A stretch of 64,000 nt of DNA from Flavobacterium sp. (GTDB taxonomy: Bacteria; Bacteroidota; Bacteroidia; Flavobacteriales; Flavobacteriaceae): positions 186,001 through 250,000 of the forward strand of contig JAIPAM010000002.1 in NCBI GenBank assembly GCA_021740105.1, in the 5' to 3' direction. Both the position numbers and the translations under genes were made by a program. Positions within the stretch are counted from its first letter, which is position 1. Each line of letters starts with the position of its first letter. Below the pieces are notes generated by a model that was not told the origin of the DNA, did no database searches, and saw only the letters and a program-made list of their open reading frames with translations. This document shows, piece by piece, positions 22,379-30,984 of this stretch.

Positions 22379-22559
22379 CATATAAGAAACTTAATAACAA
22401 TATAATATCTTAGTAAGATTTAAAAAATAATACATTAATAACATCTAAAAAGATTTAAAAAAAGAGATAGAAAACAATAATTTAACTTTTGAATATTTGA
22501 ATAACAATAATTTAAAAAAATAGTAATAAATACGAAATAGAAATTGAAAATGATCCCTA

Positions 22560-22567
22560 TAAATTTG
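22560..22567 (+). promoter_or_regulatory. -7 promoter element of the PhoX-like gene
   Basis: TAAATTTG matches TAnnTTTG exactly, 25 bases before the ATG at 22593. The nearest TTG (22544-22546) is only 13 bases away, closer than usual. Upstream lie two pairs of 13-base direct repeats. Confidence 0.55.
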
Positions 22568-22592
22568 CAACAAACTAAAATTAATTTAAAAA

Positions 22593-24056
22593 ATGAAAAA
22601 AATGAAAAAGTATTATTTATTAAGTTTATTCGTTACCGCAATGACTATTATTTCATGCGAAAACAACGAGACCAACACGCCAACGGATACTGTTGAATTC
22701 AGAAACCGTTCTATTACACCTTCATTTGTAAAAATGGGTCCTGATTTTTCAGGTGTTGAAATTTACCCTTTAGTGAGTAGCGAGGATATCATTCCAGACT
22801 CAAACAACATGGTTTATGGTGGTGCTCCAGATGGTCAAGGATTTATCAAAAATCCAACTGGTCATGGTTATATTATGGTTACCAATCATGAAAATACATG
22901 GGCGGTTTCAAGATTGTATTTAGACAAAAAACTAAATATAGTAAAAGGGGATTACATTGTAAATACAGACGGTGGAATGTTTAGATTGTGTTCTGCAACA
23001 ATGGCTACTCCAGAAGAGAATGGTTTTGGTCCTGTTTTTTTAACAACAGGTGAATCAAATGTAAATGCAATGACACATGCAATAGATCCTATTGCTGCTT
23101 CAAATCCTTCTAACCAGTCAAGAGTTAAACCAGCTTTAGGTAAATTCAGTGGTGAAAATGCTGTTCCATTAAACAAAGATGCTTTTCCAGGAAAAACTGT
23201 GATCATTTTAGGAGAAGATGGTGGAAATGGTCAGGTTTATTTATATGTTTCTAATACAGTTGGTGATTTAGAAAACGGTACATTATATGCTTTAAGAAGA
23301 ACCGATTTAAACCAAATCGAAACTGCAATCACATGGAATAACAACTATCCTGTGGAATTTGTTGAAGTTCCAAACGCTAAAAACCTTACTGGTACTGAAA
23401 TTGAAAACTTAAATACTACTCTTAAATCTATTCAGTTTGCACGTGTTGAAGACTTGGATTATCGTAAAGGTTCTGCTGCTAATAGTAGAGAAATCTATTT
23501 CGTATCAACTGGGGTAAGCGGATCAACAGAAAAAACATACATGGGTAAAATGTATCAATTGAAATTAGATGCTAACAATCCATTAAGAGGAACTTTAAAA
23601 GTGGTTGCTGATGGTGATGTTTCTCCAACTGGTGCAAACGTTAAAGGACAAGATATAATCAATCCAGATAACGTATGTGTTACTGAAAATTATGTATATA
23701 TTCAAGAAGATGGAGATTCATTCTGGCCAGAAGCGACTCACAATTCATTGATTTGGCAATATAATATTGCTACAGGTACTAAGAAAATATTTATGGACAT
23801 GACCCATGGAGATCCTTCTATGTTGGGTACAAAATACAATCCTGCTGGACCTAATCAATTAAGAAAAGGGATCTGGGAGCACGGTGCAATGGTTGATATT
23901 TCGGATGTAATTGGAGTTCCAGGTACATTTACAATCAATGTTCATGCACATACTTGGGATGAAGGAACTAGATTTTTAAATCCAAGTAGAGCTACTTCAA
24001 TTCAATCATACAAATCTGGAGGACAAACACTTATATTGAAAAACGTTCCTAGATAA
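22593..24056 (+). CDS. PhoX-like (DUF839) lipoprotein, probable phosphatase
   Basis: A 487-residue lipoprotein (Cys22 in the lipobox IISC) resembling the PhoX/DUF839 beta-propeller family of Ca/Fe-dependent alkaline phosphatases. Family-like blocks are VTNHENTW (about 96-103), GEDGGNGQVYLYVS, ARVEDLDY, and NPDNVCVTENYVYIQEDGDS. It is a divergent member: I cannot place each iron- or calcium-binding residue, so phosphatase activity is inference supported by its position opposite pafA. Two in-frame ATGs (22593 and 22602) give nearly the same signal peptide. A perfect 13-bp terminator follows the stop, just before the peroxidase gene. Confidence 0.75.
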   Translation: MKKMKKYYLLSLFVTAMTIISCENNETNTPTDTVEFRNRSITPSFVKMGPDFSGVEIYPLVSSEDIIPDSNNMVYGGAPDGQGFIKNPTGHGYIMVTNHENTWAVSRLYLDKKLNIVKGDYIVNTDGGMFRLCSATMATPEENGFGPVFLTTGESNVNAMTHAIDPIAASNPSNQSRVKPALGKFSGENAVPLNKDAFPGKTVIILGEDGGNGQVYLYVSNTVGDLENGTLYALRRTDLNQIETAITWNNNYPVEFVEVPNAKNLTGTEIENLNTTLKSIQFARVEDLDYRKGSAANSREIYFVSTGVSGSTEKTYMGKMYQLKLDANNPLRGTLKVVADGDVSPTGANVKGQDIINPDNVCVTENYVYIQEDGDSFWPEATHNSLIWQYNIATGTKKIFMDMTHGDPSMLGTKYNPAGPNQLRKGIWEHGAMVDISDVIGVPGTFTINVHAHTWDEGTRFLNPSRATSIQSYKSGGQTLILKNVPR

Positions 24057-24076
24057 TTTTTAAATTAGTTTATAAC

Positions 24077-24116
24077 AAACACCTTATCTCAATTTTAGAT
24101 AAGGTGTTTATTTTTA
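24077..24116 (+). terminator. Strong terminator between the PhoX-like gene and the peroxidase gene
   Basis: AAACACCTTATCT pairs perfectly with AGATAAGGTGTTT (13 bp) around a 7-base loop, followed by ATTTTTATTAT. It ends about 8 bases before the ATG of the next gene, so peroxidase expression may depend on read-through. Confidence 0.88.
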
Positions 24117-24124
24117 TTATAAAT

Positions 24125-25900
24125 ATGAAGTCATTTCAATATATTACATTGATCTTCGCAATAGTTATATTTTCGAGTTGCGAAAAAAATAATTTAAATA
24201 CAGAGGATAGTTTAAAAGAAACTGTCAATCTTCATATTGATTCTTTGAGAACCAATTTAAATCAATTGTCAAATTGTACCAAAATTGAGGCAGCAAAAAT
24301 TGAATTCTCAAAATGCAGAATAAACTATAAAAAGATTGAACCTTTTGTGGAATATTATTTTCAAGGTTTTAGTCGTAGAATAAATGGTCCAAATCTACCT
24401 GATATAAAAATTGATGATAATATCGTTAATGATGCAACAGGCTTTCAAGTTATAGAAGAATTGATTTTCTCGAAAGAGGATTTAGACCTTGCAAAATTTA
24501 AATCAGAAATTGAAATCCTAAAAACAGACTTGCTTTTTGTAAAGAACAATTTGAAAGATATGCCTATTCAAAACCATCATCTTTATGAATTGTTACAACA
24601 TCAAATCATTAGAAATGCAACTATGGGAATAACTGGTTTTGATTCTCCAGTAGCATTTCAATCTATTGAAGAAACCTATCATTCAATTGTAGGTCTTGAA
24701 AACTATTTTTTTATTTTTTCAGATAAAAATGAAATTACTGGGAAAGAAAAATGTCAAAAATTGTTTTCTAATTGTCAAGATTTTTTAATTCAAAACAAAG
24801 ATTATGATAGTTTTAATCGATTGGTATTTATTAAAAAATATTTAATGCCATTGAGTGTTGAATTAGAAAATAGTTTTAAAAATCACTTAAATGGTAGTCC
24901 TGAAGGTCAAAAATTATTTAAAGGAACATTAGCTGACTTAATGCAGGGGAAAGGCTTAAATCCTGATGCGTTTTCACCCTATGCAGATTCTAAATCAAGT
25001 GCGGCAAAAGTAGAATTAGGAAAGCAATTTTTTAACGACAAAAGCCTCTCTAAAAACAATTCTATAAGTTGTGCAACATGTCATAATGCCGACATGGCTT
25101 TCACAGATGGATTAAAATTATCGAATATAAAAGTACACAGTCTATCAATTTCAAGAAATTCACCAACAGTATTATATTCGGCTTTTCAAAAATCATTTTT
25201 TTATGACTTACGCTCTCAAGATTTAGAAAATCAAATTGAAGAAGTAATGAAAAATCCAAATGAATTTAATCTATCAACAAAAGAAATTACGGATAGAATT
25301 GCTAAAAAAGAGTCGTACAAATCATTAATTTCAAAATCGTTTCCTGATAAAAATGAAATTACCCAATTTGAAATTAGAAATGCAATTGCGAGTTATGTAA
25401 GGAGTTTAATGCCATTTAACGCAAAAATTGACAACTATTTTAAAAATAAAGTAAGTTTAACAAAAGAGGAAGAATTGGGATTCAATTTATTTGCTGGAAA
25501 AGCAAAGTGCGCTTCGTGTCACTTTATTCCTTTATATAATGGAACAGTTCCACCATGGTACAACAACTCAGAATCGGAAGTTATTGGGGTTCCAAATTCA
25601 ATTAAGTGGAAAAATGCTGTTGTGGATTCTGATTTAGGAAGATACAATACTACACAAATTGAACAATTTAGATATTCATTTAAAACACCTACTGTAAGAA
25701 ATATTGAAAAAACAGGTCCGTATATGCACAATGGAGTATACAATACTCTGGAAGAAATAATAAAATTTTACGAATTAGGAGGAGGAAATGGAATTGGAAT
25801 GAATTTAGAATTCCAAACACTTCCGTTTGATAATCTAAAACTGAGTGAAAAAGAAAAAAAAGCACTCATAAAATTTATGATGACACTAACAGACAAATAG
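24125..25900 (+). CDS. Di-haem cytochrome c peroxidase lipoprotein with imelysin-like N-terminus
   Basis: A 591-residue lipoprotein (Cys19 in FSSC). The C-terminal half is a di-haem peroxidase of the CcpA/MauG type with two CxxCH haem sites: CATCH (316-320) and CASCH (462-466), and the TPTVRNIEKTGPYMHNG block near 525. These enzymes reduce hydrogen peroxide or oxidise partners in the periplasm. Residues 20-270 are helical, with GFQVIEE (106-112) resembling the GxHxxE iron motif of imelysin proteins but with Gln for His; that relationship is inference. The ATG at 24125 is chosen because an earlier start at 24104 would lie inside the terminator stem. No TAnnTTTG promoter is visible. Confidence 0.85.
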   Translation: MKSFQYITLIFAIVIFSSCEKNNLNTEDSLKETVNLHIDSLRTNLNQLSNCTKIEAAKIEFSKCRINYKKIEPFVEYYFQGFSRRINGPNLPDIKIDDNIVNDATGFQVIEELIFSKEDLDLAKFKSEIEILKTDLLFVKNNLKDMPIQNHHLYELLQHQIIRNATMGITGFDSPVAFQSIEETYHSIVGLENYFFIFSDKNEITGKEKCQKLFSNCQDFLIQNKDYDSFNRLVFIKKYLMPLSVELENSFKNHLNGSPEGQKLFKGTLADLMQGKGLNPDAFSPYADSKSSAAKVELGKQFFNDKSLSKNNSISCATCHNADMAFTDGLKLSNIKVHSLSISRNSPTVLYSAFQKSFFYDLRSQDLENQIEEVMKNPNEFNLSTKEITDRIAKKESYKSLISKSFPDKNEITQFEIRNAIASYVRSLMPFNAKIDNYFKNKVSLTKEEELGFNLFAGKAKCASCHFIPLYNGTVPPWYNNSESEVIGVPNSIKWKNAVVDSDLGRYNTTQIEQFRYSFKTPTVRNIEKTGPYMHNGVYNTLEEIIKFYELGGGNGIGMNLEFQTLPFDNLKLSEKEKKALIKFMMTLTDK

Positions 25901-25908
25901 TATAAAAT

Positions 25909-25937
25909 AAAAAAGTCGCTAAATGCGACTTTTTTTA
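25909..25937. terminator. Bidirectional terminator after the peroxidase gene
   Basis: AAAAAAGTCGC pairs with GCGACTTTTTT around a TAAAT loop. It lies between two converging genes and has A- and T-runs on both sides. Confidence 0.85.
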
Positions 25938-25940
25938 TGA

Positions 25941-26357
25941 TTAATTTTTAAAATTAACAATGTTATAAACTAAAATGACGTCTTTTTGATTGATGTACAA
26001 TTGTTTTCTGTAATCTTGTTTTTTTCTTGTAATAAATGAAATGGTAAATGTTTCTCCATCTATATCTTTACAACTAAAAGGGAAGATTAAATCGTCATCG
26101 CTTTCGATTTGTTTTTCAAAACTATCAATATTATAATACTGAATTTCTTTAGAATATACTACAATTCTTCTTTTATCTAGATCCAATGAAATCATGATAT
26201 TGGTAGTTTGATAATCCGACCATTTACCCCAATTGTCTTTTTCATCTTTTTCCAATACACTAAATCCTGTAGCTAAATATTTATATACTTGCGCCTCCAA
26301 TTTTTGAAAACTGATCACAAGGAATAAAAACAGTACTATTATTTTAAACTTCTTCAT
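25941..26357 (-). CDS. Small secreted protein of unknown function
   Basis: A 138-residue protein with a clear signal peptide (MKKFKIIVLFLFLVISF, cleavage near LEAQ). The mature part is mixed charged and beta-prone, with no cysteine pair or known motif (KWSDYQTTNIMISLDLDKRRIVVYSK). I do not recognise a family. It is the last gene of the minus-strand operon that begins at 30890, 22 bases behind the nitronate monooxygenase-like gene, and a terminator follows within 4 bases of its stop. Periplasmic or surface location is inferred from the signal alone. Confidence 0.75.
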   Translation of the reverse strand: MKKFKIIVLFLFLVISFQKLEAQVYKYLATGFSVLEKDEKDNWGKWSDYQTTNIMISLDLDKRRIVVYSKEIQYYNIDSFEKQIESDDDLIFPFSCKDIDGETFTISFITRKKQDYRKQLYINQKDVILVYNIVNFKN

Positions 26358-26379
26358 ATTATGCTTAATGCATTACTTA

Positions 26380-27318
26380 TTATAAATTTTGAATCTCCTT
26401 TTTGGCTTTTTCAAATTCATGAACCATTTCGTCAATAATATCTTTAGCTGATTTTATTTCGTCAAATAAGCCCGAAATTTGTCCAATTTCCAATTCCCCT
26501 TCAACTAAATCACCTTCAAACATTCCTTTTTTAGCTCTTGCTCTGCCTAATAAAGTCTTTAAATCTTCTATAGTTGGATTTGTTTTATATAACTCTTGAA
26601 TGTCATTGTAAAACTTATTTTTGATTAATCGAACAGGAGCCAATTCCTTTAAAGTGACTTGAGTCTCCCCTTCTTTACAATTGATAATGGTATTTTTAAA
26701 ATTCTCATGAGCGGAGGATTCAATAGAGGCTGCAAATCTAGAACCTACCTGCACTCCATCAGCACCTAATACCATTGCAGCAAGCATTCCCCTTCCTGTT
26801 GCAATTCCTCCAGCAGCGATTAACGGAATGGATAGTTGTTTTTTTACCATTGGAATAAGTGTCAACGTAGTAGTTTCTTCCCTCCCATTATGTCCACCTG
26901 CTTCAAAACCTTCGGCAACAACAGCATCAACTCTAGCCTCTTGGGCTTTAATGGCAAATTTTGAACTGCTCACCACATGTACAACCGTAATTCCATTTTG
27001 TTTTAATAACGAAGTCCAAGTCGATGGATTTCCCGCAGAAGTAAATACAATTTTCACTCCTTCTTCAATGATAATAGTAATTATTTCTTCAATATTGGGG
27101 TATAACATTGGCACATTAACCCCAAAAGGTTTGTCTGTTGCTATTTTACATTTTTGAATGTGTTCTCTCAATACTTCTGGATACATTGATCCAGCACCAA
27201 TTAAACCCAAACCACCTGCATTACTTACGGCGCTAGCCAATTTATATCCGCTATTCCAAATCATTCCTCCTTGAATTATTGGATATTGTATTTTAAAAAG
27301 CTGAGTGATTTTATTCAT
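26380..27318 (-). CDS. Nitronate monooxygenase / FabK-like FMN enzyme
   Basis: A 312-residue TIM-barrel flavoprotein of the 2-nitropropane dioxygenase family. It has the N-terminal YPIIQGGM block (12-19), the catalytic His143 in EGFEAGGHNG, and the FMN phosphate-binding segments AAGGIATG and LGADGVQVGSRF. The family includes nitronate monooxygenases, which detoxify propionate 3-nitronate, and FabK enoyl-ACP reductases; sequence alone does not separate these here. It lies 17 bases behind the subtilase gene and 22 bases before the small secreted protein. Confidence 0.85.
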   Translation of the reverse strand: MNKITQLFKIQYPIIQGGMIWNSGYKLASAVSNAGGLGLIGAGSMYPEVLREHIQKCKIATDKPFGVNVPMLYPNIEEIITIIIEEGVKIVFTSAGNPSTWTSLLKQNGITVVHVVSSSKFAIKAQEARVDAVVAEGFEAGGHNGREETTTLTLIPMVKKQLSIPLIAAGGIATGRGMLAAMVLGADGVQVGSRFAASIESSAHENFKNTIINCKEGETQVTLKELAPVRLIKNKFYNDIQELYKTNPTIEDLKTLLGRARAKKGMFEGDLVEGELEIGQISGLFDEIKSAKDIIDEMVHEFEKAKKEIQNL

Positions 27319-27335
27319 ATGAAATTATTTTTCAA

Positions 27336-28949
27336 CTATTTCTTTATTAGTTTACCTGTAAAAGAATCATTTCCGGAAACAATTTTGTAAAAATACATGC
27401 CATTTTCAAATGATTGCAATGAAATCAATTGCAACTGATTTATGGCGTTACATTTAAGAATTTCTTGGCCTAAGTTATTAAAAATACTAATTTCTCTAGC
27501 TATCTTATTTGTAGGAAAAGAAAATATAACTTCCTCGGAAACCGGATTTGGATATACAGCATATCCTTCTGAATTATACTGATTGTTTTCCAAAGCATTA
27601 TTTAATGCCAATTGGAAATTAGGAATTCCATAACCGTATTGCACATTTGGATTGTTATAACGATTGGAAGATTCTTTTACCAACTGAACAATTCTTGCAT
27701 TTGTTAAATTCGGTAAAGCTTGCCAAAAGCTAGCTACCATTCCTGCAATAATTGGCCCTGAAAAAGAGGTACCACTATTTGCAGCAATATCTCCTGATGG
27801 CATTGCAACTACTGATGACTGCCCTTGAGCCATAACATCTGGCTTGACTCTTCCGTCAAAGGAAGGACCTATCGAACTAAAGCTCGCATAGTTTCTAGCA
27901 GAATTTACCGCACCTACAGCTAAAGCAAAAGTAGCATCTGAAGGGGCACTAATATTCGGATTTGCCGTATTTCCAGAATTTCCTGCAGAAACTACTACAA
28001 TCATTCCACGTGAAAAAGCAATATTAGCTCCCCTAGAACTAAAAGCAGTGTTCCCATCCATATTACTATATGAATAATTATAATTCGAATTATTAAAATG
28101 AAAATAACCTAAGGAAGAATTGATAATGTCAGCTCCTAATTTATCCGCCAATTCAGCAGCTTCCACCCAAAGAGATTCTTCTAATGGTGTTTCAGAAGTA
28201 CTGTCTTCGGTGACAAATAAATAATAAGATGCATCCGGAGCAGTTCCAACCAATTGGTTTTCAACATAACCGCCCATTGTAGAAAGCACTTGAGTACCAT
28301 GGGAATTCATAGCATAGTAATTGGTGCTTCTATCTACAAAATTATAGCCGCCAAGTAATTGATTATTTTCTCTTAACCTATGAAAAGGGGAAGCACTGTC
28401 AACTCCTGGAAAACCAGCATCTAAAACAGCAATTACTTTTCCCGATCCGGTATAGTTTTGCTGGTGCAAATAATTTCCATTTAACATTTGAATTTGATTT
28501 CCTGAGGTCCCATAATTGTAGGACACTTGCGATTCTAATTCTTTATTTATAGCTGAATAATTGGATGAATTCGATAATTTTCCAGTTCTATTTAAAGTAG
28601 TATTTGCAAATGAAATAAAATCTACAAATGAAAGCGACCTTAATGATTGAATTACTGTTTGGCTACCACGAATATGCAAACAATTCATCCACTTAGAACT
28701 TGCTTTAACAGTTATTCCTGGGGTTGCCGCAATTTGATCTATATAAGGTTGGTGAATTGGAACGTCTTTAAGATCCAATGGAATATTTTGAATAGCCCTT
28801 CTATTTAAGGCTCTTTGGGATAGCATTTGAAGAGGGTTTACTAAATAATACTGACTATTTGGTTTGTCATTAAAATAAACCCAAGCTTCTTCTTGCGAAT
28901 AGCTATAAGCGGATATTAATAAGACAATAAGCAATAGTGTTTTTTTCAT
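27336..28949 (-). CDS. Secreted S8 serine peptidase with type IX sorting domain
   Basis: A 537-residue subtilisin-like peptidase. After the signal peptide (cleavage near SYSQ) comes a propeptide-like region (about 20-150), then the catalytic domain with Asp177 (AVLDAGFPG), His217 (NSHGTQV) and Ser395 (GTSFSGP). The last 75 residues form a type A C-terminal sorting domain for the type IX secretion system, starting YPNPVSEEVIFSF and ending FTGKLIKK. It is therefore likely to be exported and attached to the cell surface or released. It sits in an operon between mnmA and the FMN enzyme, with 17- and 24-base gaps. Confidence 0.93.
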   Translation of the reverse strand: MKKTLLLIVLLISAYSYSQEEAWVYFNDKPNSQYYLVNPLQMLSQRALNRRAIQNIPLDLKDVPIHQPYIDQIAATPGITVKASSKWMNCLHIRGSQTVIQSLRSLSFVDFISFANTTLNRTGKLSNSSNYSAINKELESQVSYNYGTSGNQIQMLNGNYLHQQNYTGSGKVIAVLDAGFPGVDSASPFHRLRENNQLLGGYNFVDRSTNYYAMNSHGTQVLSTMGGYVENQLVGTAPDASYYLFVTEDSTSETPLEESLWVEAAELADKLGADIINSSLGYFHFNNSNYNYSYSNMDGNTAFSSRGANIAFSRGMIVVVSAGNSGNTANPNISAPSDATFALAVGAVNSARNYASFSSIGPSFDGRVKPDVMAQGQSSVVAMPSGDIAANSGTSFSGPIIAGMVASFWQALPNLTNARIVQLVKESSNRYNNPNVQYGYGIPNFQLALNNALENNQYNSEGYAVYPNPVSEEVIFSFPTNKIAREISIFNNLGQEILKCNAINQLQLISLQSFENGMYFYKIVSGNDSFTGKLIKK

Positions 28950-28973
28950 TTGCTTCTAAAATAGATTACAAAC

Positions 28974-30164
28974 TTATGAAATTACTCCCGAACCAACTAA
29001 TTCATCATCGCAATACCAAGCAACAAATTGTCCTTCAGTAATTGCAGATTGTGGCTCATTAAATTCTACATACAAACCATTTTCAAATTGATGTAAAGTA
29101 GCTTTTTGCAATGCTTGACGGTAACGAATTCTAGCCATAACCTCCATTTTAGCTCCATTTGCAATAGCTAAATCTTCTCTAATCCAATGCACTTCTGATT
29201 TTTGGACGAACAGCGATTTCTTAAACAATCCAGGATGTTCACTTCCTAACCCGGTGTAAATAGTATTAGTATCCACATTGGTAGCAATAATAAATAGAGG
29301 TTCTTTCGTTCCTCCTACATTCAATCCTTTGCGTTGGCCAATAGTAAAAAAATGAGCGCCTTGATGTTTTGCTACTACTTTTCCCATATTGGGTTCATAG
29401 GATAAAGTATTAGATTCATAAGCTAATTTCTCTTCATCCGAGGAGAATTCAGTTGGTTTTTGGTTGTATATTGGATCTAGAGCATCAATTTGTACAATCG
29501 AGCCTTCTTTCTTTTCTAATTTTTGTTGTAAAAATTCGGGTAATCTAACTTTCCCAATGAAACATAAACCTTGGGAATCTTTTTTATCTGCGGTGATCAA
29601 ATTCATCTGAGCAGCAATTTCACGAACTTCTGGCTTGGTTAATTCACCAATTGGAAACAAAGATTTTGCCAACTGTTCTTGTGACAATTGACATAGAAAA
29701 TAAGACTGGTCTTTATTGGTGTCCACACCAGAAAGCAATTGGTACACTTTTTTACCATCAGTATCGATTTCTCCTTTTCTACAATAATGTCCGGTAGCTA
29801 CATAGTCAGCTCCTAAATTGATTGCAATTTTCATGAAGACCTCAAATTTAATTTCTCGATTACAAAGTACATCAGGATTTGGAGTTCTTCCTTTTTCATA
29901 TTCGTTGAACATATAATCAACGATTTTTTCTTTGTATTGCTCGCTTAAATCAATGGTTTGAAATGGAATACCCAATTTTTCAGCAACTAATAAAGCGTCG
30001 TTACTGTCTTCTAACCAAGGACATTCATTGGAAATGGTAACTGAGTCATCGTGCCAATTTTTCATAAAAAGGCCAATAACTTCATAGCCCTGTTGTTGCA
30101 ACAAATAAGCAGCAACACTAGAATCAACACCACCGGAAAGTCCAACTACAACTCGTTTCATCAT
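28974..30164 (-). CDS. mnmA: tRNA-specific 2-thiouridylase
   Basis: MnmA puts sulphur on C2 of U34 in tRNAs for Lys, Glu and Gln. The 396-residue protein has the PP-loop ATP site LSGGVDSS (9-16), the catalytic cysteines Cys101 (VLCNREIKF) and Cys201 (GLCFIGK), and the C-terminal beta-barrel that binds tRNA (FTIGQRKGL near 275). Two start codons, MM, are adjacent; the first is given. Its neighbours, a YwqK-like protein upstream and a subtilase downstream, are functionally unrelated but tightly spaced at 24 bases each. Confidence 0.97.
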   Translation of the reverse strand: MMKRVVVGLSGGVDSSVAAYLLQQQGYEVIGLFMKNWHDDSVTISNECPWLEDSNDALLVAEKLGIPFQTIDLSEQYKEKIVDYMFNEYEKGRTPNPDVLCNREIKFEVFMKIAINLGADYVATGHYCRKGEIDTDGKKVYQLLSGVDTNKDQSYFLCQLSQEQLAKSLFPIGELTKPEVREIAAQMNLITADKKDSQGLCFIGKVRLPEFLQQKLEKKEGSIVQIDALDPIYNQKPTEFSSDEEKLAYESNTLSYEPNMGKVVAKHQGAHFFTIGQRKGLNVGGTKEPLFIIATNVDTNTIYTGLGSEHPGLFKKSLFVQKSEVHWIREDLAIANGAKMEVMARIRYRQALQKATLHQFENGLYVEFNEPQSAITEGQFVAWYCDDELVGSGVIS

Positions 30165-30188
30165 CTTAAATGAATTAATCGAATACTA

Positions 30189-30890
30189 TTATTTATTGCG
30201 CTTTGATTTTATTCTATTTGGCTGATCGTAATTATCTTCACTTTCTAATTTTCCGTTTTCAAAAAATTGCCAAATACCTACCTTTATTCCATTTCTGAAT
30301 TTTCCTTTAGCAACAATCAAACCGTCTGGTGCGCTATAAGTAGTAATTCCGTTCAATTCTCCATTCACATAAAATGATTCTTCTAAAGCTACTCCACTTT
30401 CATCATTTTTAATATAAATGCCATCTAAGATTCCATTTTTGTAATTTGAAATTTCAGCCACTTTCCCCGATTTGAAATAAATGGTTTTCGTTCCATCTAA
30501 CTTGCCGGTTTTATAATTTTCGGAGGTCATTATTAATTTTGAAGATTTGTGATAATAAATCCAAAATCCTTCGTATAATTTGTTTAGTACTTTTCCCTCG
30601 CTAATTTTATTTTTATTGATATCATAAAAAATAGTATACGCTGAATTGTCTGTGGAATTAAATTCTCTAGTTGCAATTAAATTAGAAGCTTTTGTATTAT
30701 CAAAAAATTTAAACAACCCTACTTCCTTACCATGATCAAAAGTACCTTCATATCTTGGACGTCTGGTATCCTCAAAAACCCCTTTCCAAAGCCCTATTTT
30801 TTTACCATTGGCATCTAATTTATTGATGTCATTTTGAGCAAAAAAAGTTACCGAAAAAAGTAGGAATGCTATTTTAATTAACTGATTCAT
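30189..30890 (-). CDS. Secreted YwqK-like protein with MORN-type repeats
   Basis: A 233-residue protein with a signal peptide (cleavage near FFAQ) and a series of about 20-residue repeats of the pattern GxxxGxWxxY/F (for example KKIGLWKGVF, KEVGLFKFF, KLDGTKTIYF, IKVGIWQFF). This is the MORN_2/YwqK family, often labelled as an antitoxin in databases although no toxin gene is next to it here. The function is unknown; related repeats serve in protein-protein or envelope contacts. It is the first gene of the minus-strand operon with mnmA. Confidence 0.82.
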   Translation of the reverse strand: MNQLIKIAFLLFSVTFFAQNDINKLDANGKKIGLWKGVFEDTRRPRYEGTFDHGKEVGLFKFFDNTKASNLIATREFNSTDNSAYTIFYDINKNKISEGKVLNKLYEGFWIYYHKSSKLIMTSENYKTGKLDGTKTIYFKSGKVAEISNYKNGILDGIYIKNDESGVALEESFYVNGELNGITTYSAPDGLIVAKGKFRNGIKVGIWQFFENGKLESEDNYDQPNRIKSKRNK

Positions 30891-30957
30891 ATACTGTTAT
30901 TTAATACTATAAACTATTTCTACTACTAAATTATTATAAAAATAGTGTTCTTATTAA

Positions 30958-30984
30958 AAAAAGCACTCTAGGAGTGCTTTAAAA
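30958..30984 (-). terminator. Terminator after yidC
   Basis: On the minus strand AAAGCACTC pairs with GAGTGCTTT around a CTA loop and is followed by more T residues. It starts immediately after the yidC stop codon. Confidence 0.8.

Noticed and set aside
20740..25900. Mobile or defence island
   Set aside because: Gene types are housekeeping or nutrient-related, base composition is like the flanks, and no integrase, transposase, tRNA or direct-repeat border is seen.
30189..30890. Toxin-antitoxin system suggested by YwqK naming
   Set aside because: No toxin gene is adjacent, and the protein has a signal peptide, so it acts outside the cytoplasm.
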